Positions 59,101 through 64,000 of a stretch of DNA of 64,000 bases are shown piece by piece. Positions within the stretch are counted from its first letter, which is position 1; each line of letters begins with the position of its first letter. A model generated the notes under the pieces. It did not search any database and was not told where the DNA came from. It saw nothing but the letters and a program-made list of their open reading frames with translations. The translations under genes and the position numbers were made by a program. Source of the DNA: Anaeromyxobacter oryzae (GTDB taxonomy: Bacteria; Myxococcota; Myxococcia; Myxococcales; Anaeromyxobacteraceae); the NCBI RefSeq assembly GCF_023169945.1, contig NZ_AP025591.1, forward strand, positions 5,266,481 to 5,330,480, written 5' to 3'.

Positions 59101-59940
59101 ATGCCCTCCAGCGTCGCCGCCGTCCTGCTCGGTCTCGGGTCCGCCGCCTCATGGGGGTCGGGCGACTTCACCGGCGGGCTCGCGTCGAAGCGCTCGCCCG
59201 TCCTCGGCGTCCTGGTGGTCGGCCAGGCCACCGGCGTGACCCTGATCGTCGCGACGGCGCTCCTCCTGGGCGAGCCGTCGCCTGCGCGCGCCGCCGTCGC
59301 CTGGGCCGTCGCGGGCGGCGCGGCGGGGGCCGTCGGGCTCGCCGCGCTGTACCGCGGGCTCGCGGTGGGGCGGATGGCGGTCGTCGCGCCCGTCTCCGCG
59401 GTGCTCTCGGCGGCGATCCCGGTGGTGTGGAGCGCGCTCGCGGAGGGGATCCCGCCGGGCTCGAAGCTCGCGGGGTTCGCGCTCGCGCTCGCGGGGATCT
59501 GGCTCGTCGCGCGCGCGGGGCCGCCCGGGGAGGGACGGGAGGGGCTCGCGCTCGCGTTGCTCGCCGGCTGCGGCTTCGGCGCCTTCCTCGTGCTCATGCA
59601 CCACGGAGCGCAGGGCGGGACCTTCTGGCCGCTCGCCGCCGCGCGCGGGACGTCCCTGGCGATGGCGCTCGGCGCGGCGACGGTACGCCGCCGGGCGTGG
59701 GCGCCGCCGCGGTCGGCGGCACCGCTCGTCGTCCTCTCCGGCGCGCTCGACGCAGGCGGGAACGCGTTCTTCGTGCTCGCGACGCAGGCCGGCCGCCTCG
59801 ACGTCGCCGCGGTCCTGTCCTCGATGTACCCGGCGAGCACCGTGCTGCTCGCGGCCGCCGTGCTCCGCGAGCGCGTGAGCCGGCCGCAGGGCGCGGGCAT
59901 CCTCGCGGTGCTCGGGGCCATCGCGCTCATCGCGGGGTGA
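59101..59940 (+). CDS. EamA/DMT-family transporter
   Basis: A 279-aa inner-membrane protein with about ten hydrophobic helices in two EamA halves: ASWGSGDFTGGLASKRSP in the first, and GALDAGGNAFFVLATQAGRLDVAAVLSSMYPASTVLLAAAVLRERVSRPQ in the second, the typical end of a drug/metabolite transporter repeat. Substrate unknown. It stops 7 bp before the convergent PhyH gene end. Confidence 0.92.
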   Translation: MPSSVAAVLLGLGSAASWGSGDFTGGLASKRSPVLGVLVVGQATGVTLIVATALLLGEPSPARAAVAWAVAGGAAGAVGLAALYRGLAVGRMAVVAPVSAVLSAAIPVVWSALAEGIPPGSKLAGFALALAGIWLVARAGPPGEGREGLALALLAGCGFGAFLVLMHHGAQGGTFWPLAAARGTSLAMALGAATVRRRAWAPPRSAAPLVVLSGALDAGGNAFFVLATQAGRLDVAAVLSSMYPASTVLLAAAVLRERVSRPQGAGILAVLGAIALIAG

Positions 59941-59947
59941 GCGGTCG

Positions 59948-61126
59948 TCAGCTCTCGCGGCGCACGGCGCCGGCCCGCAGCTCCAGCCTCAGCGCGTCCG
60001 GGGTCCACTCCTCGCGCAGCGCGCGCAGCACGAGCTCCGCCTGGGCGCGCGGGGCGAGGCCGTCCACCGGCGGGTCCCGGTCGAGGTTGGTCGGGAACGG
60101 ATAGCCCTCGGCGCAGGCCGCGACCACGTTGGCGAGCCACGGCTCTCCGGCGCCCTGGGCCTTCCGCCGGAGCAGCACGGGGTAGACGGCGTTCACCACG
60201 CGCTCGCGGTCCACCGCCTCCATGGCGCGGCCGAACGCGGAGGAGATCTGCAGCAGGTTCGCCATGCGCCGGACGTCCGCGGTCCGGTTCCGACCGGCGG
60301 CGTGGAAGAGCGCGGGGTCGAAGAAGACCGCGTCCCCCTTCCGCAGCGGAAGCTGGACGTGGTGGGCCTCGAAGTACGCGCGGAACTCCGGCCGCCACCA
60401 GGCGAGATAGCCGGGCTCGTACCTGTGCGAGCGGGGCAGGTACATCGTCGGGCCGCTCTCGACCGGCATGTCCCGGTGGGCGACGGCGCCCTGGAGCGTC
60501 AGGAAGCGCGAGAGCCGGTGGACCTGCGCCGGGTACCGCGCGGCGACCTCGGGCGGGAGGAAGCCCAGGTGATAGTCGCGGTGGACGGTCTGGGCGGCGG
60601 CGCCGGGGTTGACCACGTTCACCTGCGAGGTGATCTGGTAGGCGGGGCCGAGCCACGCGGTGCAGACCAGGGCGACGAGGTCGTTGGCGTAGTAGTCGGC
60701 GAAGACCTCCGGGGCGCGGACGGCGAGCTTCTCCAGGGCGTTCCACACCCGGTCGTTCGCGCCCGGCTTCGCGAAGTGGTCGCCCGCGGTCGCGCCGGCC
60801 AGGTGCTGGTCGGCGATCAGGGCCTCGAAGACCTCGGTGGCCCGGTCGACGACCTCGGGATCGGGGAAGGCGTGCTCGAGCACGACGATGCCGGGGCCGT
60901 CGGAGAGCGCCCGGGACAGCTCCGCCTGCACCTCTCGGCGGCGCGCCGGGTCGGCGGCGAGGCCACGGAGTCGATCGCCGTCGTACAGGAGCACGTTCCC
61001 CTCGACCGACGCGGCGAGCGGGTAGTCGCGGATCTCGGTCGCCCGCTCGACGAGCGCCCGGAAGTCCTCCAGCTCGCAGTCGGCCTCGGAAAGCCAGGTC
61101 CTGGGTCCTGCAGGGGTGGCGGCCAT
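59948..61126 (-). CDS. Phytanoyl-CoA dioxygenase (PhyH)-family protein
   Basis: A 392-aa Fe(II)/2-oxoglutarate-dependent oxygenase of the PhyH type. The HxD iron ligands are in TVHRDYHLGFLP, the distal His is in FFDPALFHAAGRNRTADVRRMANLLQIS, and that Arg is a likely 2-oxoglutarate anchor. ATG at 61126 has GGGAGGG upstream. An ~130-residue N-terminal extension precedes the core. It hydroxylates an unknown substrate; it sits beside a transporter and a lone receiver but is not clearly in an operon. Confidence 0.87.
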   Translation of the reverse strand: MAATPAGPRTWLSEADCELEDFRALVERATEIRDYPLAASVEGNVLLYDGDRLRGLAADPARRREVQAELSRALSDGPGIVVLEHAFPDPEVVDRATEVFEALIADQHLAGATAGDHFAKPGANDRVWNALEKLAVRAPEVFADYYANDLVALVCTAWLGPAYQITSQVNVVNPGAAAQTVHRDYHLGFLPPEVAARYPAQVHRLSRFLTLQGAVAHRDMPVESGPTMYLPRSHRYEPGYLAWWRPEFRAYFEAHHVQLPLRKGDAVFFDPALFHAAGRNRTADVRRMANLLQISSAFGRAMEAVDRERVVNAVYPVLLRRKAQGAGEPWLANVVAACAEGYPFPTNLDRDPPVDGLAPRAQAELVLRALREEWTPDALRLELRAGAVRRES

Positions 61127-61267
61127 GTCGTCCCTCCCGGTCGCCGGATCCTGTGCGGGCACGGGTGAGCGGCGTCGCCTCGATCGCCACCGGGAACCCA
61201 TCGAGAGCCCGTCTCCGGGTCGGATGCGTCCTTCGTGGACCCGCGCGTCGCCTCGCCGGGCGAGGGC

Positions 61268-61657
61268 TCACCACGGCCGGTGCGGGGGCCTCTGCCGGCG
61301 CGCCACGCCGATCGCGGCGATGAGCCGTTCGGCGCTGACCGGCTTCTCGAGCACCTGCGAGCCCTCGAGCACGAGCGAGCGCAGGCCTTCCGTGCCGTGC
61401 GCCGTGACGAAGACGGTCGGGAGGTAGCGCCCGGACGCGTGGAGATGCTCGCACAGCTCGACGCCGCTCATCTCCGGCATCCGCACGTCCGCGACGAGGC
61501 AGACGGTGTCGTCCGGCGGACCCGATGCGAGCAGCTCCGCCGCGGACCCGAAGGTGCTCACCTCGAACCCGAACGACCGGAGGAGCCGGGACAGCGCGCG
61601 GCACACGGACTCGTCGTCGTCCACGACGAGGATTCGTCCGGCCGCCGCATCCACCAT
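61268..61657 (-). CDS. Single-domain response regulator
   Basis: A 129-aa stand-alone receiver: RILVVDDDESVCRALSRLL with the acidic pair, phospho-Asp in CLVADVRMPEMSG, Thr/Lys in VFVTAHGT and VLEKPVSAERLI. It has no output domain. ATG at 61657 follows GGAG. It may work in a phosphorelay with an unlinked kinase. The upstream 258-bp gap to 61915 shows no other feature. Confidence 0.9.
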   Translation of the reverse strand: MVDAAAGRILVVDDDESVCRALSRLLRSFGFEVSTFGSAAELLASGPPDDTVCLVADVRMPEMSGVELCEHLHASGRYLPTVFVTAHGTEGLRSLVLEGSQVLEKPVSAERLIAAIGVARRQRPPHRPW

Positions 61658-61915
61658 GGCCGCTCCAGTTCCAGCGCCCGGTACGAGCTGCACCGCTGCA
61701 CTGTTCGCCCAGGCGACGGCGCCGCGACAGACGACCAAGGTCCATCCCCTGGCGGGATGATGCGCCGCGGGAGGGAAGCTCGCCGCCACGCGCTCGGCGC
61801 GGCCGCGGGTCGCGCGGCTTCGGGGGTAGGTCCATCGTCCAATTCTCGGAAGCGTGGAAACACGCGATGTAACGACCGGTCAAGGGCTGGGTTCCGGTTC
61901 CTGCTGGAGGTCCGA

Positions 61916-62494
61916 ATGAGAACGCATCGATTCTTCTGGGGGCTCGCCGCGGCGCTCCTCGCGTCTTGCGGCAGCTACGGCGCGCCGGACGAGGTGGTGT
62001 TCGGCGAGGCCGTGTACACGCAACAGTCGCCCGGCTTCGACTTCAAGCCGCTCTCGACGTACTACCTCGACCCGACCATGAAGGTCGTGAACGACACGGT
62101 GTCGACGACCGAGCCGTTGCCTTCCGGCCTCCAGAGCGCGATCGACTCGCACATGGCGGCGCTCGGGTACACGGCGGCGCCGCTCGCCGTGGCCAACGTG
62201 GGGCTCCATGCCTCCCTGCTGAAGGGCACGGGGACGGTCTACTACCCCGGCTACTGGTGCGGCTACTACTCGTACTCCGGGTGCTACTACGGCTGGAGCT
62301 ACGCGGGCAGCTATCACTTCGGGAGCGTGATCCTCGAGATGGGCGATCTCACGGCGCCGGCGGGCGGGACCCTCCCGATCCGGTGGGTCGCCGCCATGTA
62401 CGGGGTTGCGACTACGGGGACGGTGGACGTCCAGCGCGCGGTCAACGCGGTCGACCGCGCCTTCGCGCAGTCGCCGTACCTCGACACCCACTGA
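61916..62494 (+). CDS. DUF4136-like outer-envelope lipoprotein
   Basis: A 192-aa protein with a lipobox (LLASC, Cys18) and a central Tyr/Gly/Cys-rich segment (YYPGYWCGYYSYSGCYYGWSY). The end (RWVAAMYGVATTGTVDVQRAVNAVDRAFAQSPYL) is typical of DUF4136 lipoproteins. GGAGG lies five bases before the ATG. Followed after 19 bp by an outer-membrane β-barrel gene, so probably co-expressed. Function unknown. Confidence 0.82.
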   Translation: MRTHRFFWGLAAALLASCGSYGAPDEVVFGEAVYTQQSPGFDFKPLSTYYLDPTMKVVNDTVSTTEPLPSGLQSAIDSHMAALGYTAAPLAVANVGLHASLLKGTGTVYYPGYWCGYYSYSGCYYGWSYAGSYHFGSVILEMGDLTAPAGGTLPIRWVAAMYGVATTGTVDVQRAVNAVDRAFAQSPYLDTH

Positions 62495-62513
62495 CCACCG
62501 TGAAAGGGATGCC

Positions 62514-63149
62514 ATGAAGACGACGATCGCCAGGGCCGCCGTGGTCGGCGCGCTCCTCGCCGCGGGAAGCGCGGGCGCGCAGGGGTTCGAGACGTACCGG
62601 CCGCGCCAGACGATGTACATCCTGAACTACGAGGTCTCGACCGCGCTCGGCAGCTTCTCGGACAAGTTCGTGAGCTCCACCAGCTGGCGCGGCTTCTCTT
62701 TCGAGGGCCGGTCGATGGTGAAGGAGAGGCTCTCGGTCGGCCTCGGGTTCACCTACAACCGGTTCGAGCAGACGCACTCGCTCCTGTCCACCACGACGCC
62801 AAACGGCGGGACGCTGAGCGGGCCGGTGTACCGGTACGCGGACCAGCTCGGGTTCAAGGCGCTCGTGCACGCGTACCTCCTGGAGGGCCCCCTGCAGCCG
62901 TACATCGGCGTCGGGCTCGGCGGCGTCTGGACGTACGCCTACGCGCAGACGACGGACCTCGCCAGGGCGGACGACGGGTTCGACTTCATCGCGAGCCCGG
63001 AGGTCGGCCTCACGTTCACGGCGGCCCATGGAGCCTCCTCCATCGGGCTCAACTTCGCGGTCCGGTACAACTACACGACCGCCGACTTCCTCTCCGTGAA
63101 CGACGCCCAGTCGCTCGCGGTGGTGATCGGCGTGTTCGGCGGGTACTAG
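62514..63149 (+). CDS. Outer-membrane β-barrel protein
   Basis: A 211-aa protein with a signal peptide (MKTTIARAAVVGALLAAGSAGAQ) and alternating amphipathic strands (LQPYIGVGLGGVWTYAYAQT, SSIGLNFAVRYNYTTADF) ending in a C-terminal aromatic (GGY), like OmpW/OmpA-type eight-strand barrels. AAGGGA precedes the ATG. Likely partner of the lipoprotein upstream. Confidence 0.82.
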   Translation: MKTTIARAAVVGALLAAGSAGAQGFETYRPRQTMYILNYEVSTALGSFSDKFVSSTSWRGFSFEGRSMVKERLSVGLGFTYNRFEQTHSLLSTTTPNGGTLSGPVYRYADQLGFKALVHAYLLEGPLQPYIGVGLGGVWTYAYAQTTDLARADDGFDFIASPEVGLTFTAAHGASSIGLNFAVRYNYTTADFLSVNDAQSLAVVIGVFGGY

Positions 63150-63163
63150 GGGCCGTGGCGCGA

Positions 63164-63200
63164 CCGCCGCCGGCGAGCGTCGCGAGCTCGTCGGCGGCGG
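63164..63200. terminator. Bidirectional terminator between convergent genes
   Basis: A 15-bp stem (CCGCCGCCGGCGAGC pairing with GCTCGTCGGCGGCGG, one G·U pair) and 7-base loop in the 87-bp gap between the converging genes at 63149 and 63237. Confidence 0.75.
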
Positions 63201-63236
63201 GCCTGTCTCCCCGGTCGGACGTCCGGGCGAGCGCGA

Positions 63237-63782
63237 TCACTTCACCGAGTAGCCCCGCCCCTCGAGGCAGACGCCGAACGCCTTGTTGAACGTGGCCGTC
63301 GTCTGCTGCGCCTGCTGCTGCGTCGCCGCGGTCGCCTCCTTCGCGGCCGCCTCCTGCTGCTTCTTCTTGCCCGCCACGCCCTTCACCCCGCCGGCGGTCG
63401 CGCCGATCGCGGCGCCCTTGCCCGCGTCGCCCGCGACGGCGCCGATGGCGGCGCCCGCCGCTGCTCCCTTGGCCGCGCCCTTCACCGCCCCGCCCTTCGG
63501 GGCCTCCGCGGGCTGGGCCGGCGCCGCGGTCGCGGGCGCGAGCGGATCGATCCCGCTCTGCTGCTTCGCCCACTGGTAGCAGTCGTACTCGTCCTTGTCC
63601 TGGACGTCCTTGGTCTGGCCCTTGGACGGATACACGTAGAGTCCCCACTGCTGCGACAGCGACTTCTGCGCCGGGGCGGCAGGCTGGGCGGCAGGAGGCG
63701 GCGGAGCCTGGGCCGGCTGCTGCGCGAAGGACGGGACGGCTCCGGTGAGCGCGAGCGTGGCGACGAGCAGGCGTTTCTTCAT
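63237..63782 (-). CDS. Glycine-zipper envelope protein
   Basis: A 181-aa exported protein with a signal peptide (MKKRLLVATLALTGAVPSFAQ), a Pro/Ala-rich stretch, and a DKDEYDCYQWAKQQSGIDP motif common in glycine-zipper lipoprotein-like families. A glycine-zipper segment follows (GGAVKGAAKGAAAGAAIGAVAGDAGKGAAIGATAGG), and the C-terminus CLEGRGYSVK. AGGAGG precedes the ATG. Likely inserts in or associates with a membrane. The final 218 bp of the window (63783-64000) hold its promoter region and no gene. Confidence 0.83.
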   Translation of the reverse strand: MKKRLLVATLALTGAVPSFAQQPAQAPPPPAAQPAAPAQKSLSQQWGLYVYPSKGQTKDVQDKDEYDCYQWAKQQSGIDPLAPATAAPAQPAEAPKGGAVKGAAKGAAAGAAIGAVAGDAGKGAAIGATAGGVKGVAGKKKQQEAAAKEATAATQQQAQQTTATFNKAFGVCLEGRGYSVK

Positions 63783-64000
63783 GGTGCGGACCTCCTGTGA
63801 GGCGGCGTTTGGCGGCGCGAACCGCTGCGAGCGCAGAGTGCGCGGCGGCGGCCGTGGCCGGGATGAGAAGCCCGGCCCGCCGGTCCGGAGAATTGGACGA
63901 TGGTCCCAGCCCGTAGGACGCACGCCGACCGGCGTGGGCCCGTCCGCTCCCGTGCAGCGCGGGCGCGGTCCGCGCGGACGGGCGCGGGAGACCAAGGTCC

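Overview
The DNA is very GC-rich with G/C-biased third codon positions, and it carries several σ54-type regulators, a myxobacterial-style HNH gene and multi-domain signalling proteins. Together these suggest a deltaproteobacterium/myxobacterium, most like Anaeromyxobacter. That placement is inferred from gene content and style, not from a marker gene. No rRNA, tRNA, CRISPR array or phage block was seen.

Region 1 (16-12742) is a tungsten/molybdenum-pterin module. A minus-strand operon (8404 to 2380) encodes an aldehyde:ferredoxin oxidoreductase (AOR), an unrecognised 197-aa protein, a MoaD-like carrier, a ThiF/MoeB-like adenylyltransferase, MoaC, MoaD, MoaE and a radical SAM/SPASM protein of the kind that travels with tungsten oxidoreductases. 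moeA, a small membrane protein and moaA lie divergently on the plus strand. A Mop-type oxyanion-binding protein and two paralogous AcoR-type regulators frame the module. The second regulator has lost its whole σ54-activating ATPase domain.

Region 2 (12743-28163) is a mycofactocin/alcohol module. An iron-dependent alcohol dehydrogenase is followed by a long plus-strand operon: mftA (precursor ending IDGICGVY), mftB, mftC, a mycofactocin-type OYE/FadH flavoprotein, a FixBCXA-type electron-transfer-flavoprotein set, the glycosyltransferase mftF, a second radical SAM/SPASM protein, and a MoxR ATPase plus VWA protein. A second Fe-alcohol dehydrogenase closes the block before a strong terminator. 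No mftE (peptidase) or mftD is visible. σ54 (-24/-12) promoters precede the AOR and both alcohol dehydrogenases, and each has a near-identical palindrome (GTGACATGTCAC or one mismatch) 120-170 bp upstream. The three transcription units therefore look like one regulon under the AcoR-type regulators. The inferred pathway is alcohol to aldehyde (Fe-ADHs with mycofactocin as redox carrier), then aldehyde to acid (W-AOR), with electrons leaving through the OYE and Fix-type flavoproteins.

Region 3 (28164-47805) holds a short possible peptide or gene remnant and a TetR-controlled RND efflux operon with a clear operator. Next is an HNH-endonuclease gene flanked by ~100-bp imperfect inverted repeats, and then a second RND efflux operon on the minus strand. 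A NarL-type two-component pair, an aldo/keto reductase, a β-hydroxyacid-dehydrogenase-like protein and small exported proteins follow.

Region 4 (48111-64000) begins with an 1806-aa fusion of a degenerate Ser/Thr kinase, an ATPase, a GAF domain and a σ54 activator. It continues with a second, sensorless σ54 activator, an exported SagB-like nitroreductase, a di-haem DUF1111 protein, an Fe-S protein, a DMT transporter, a PhyH-type dioxygenase, a stand-alone receiver and three envelope proteins.
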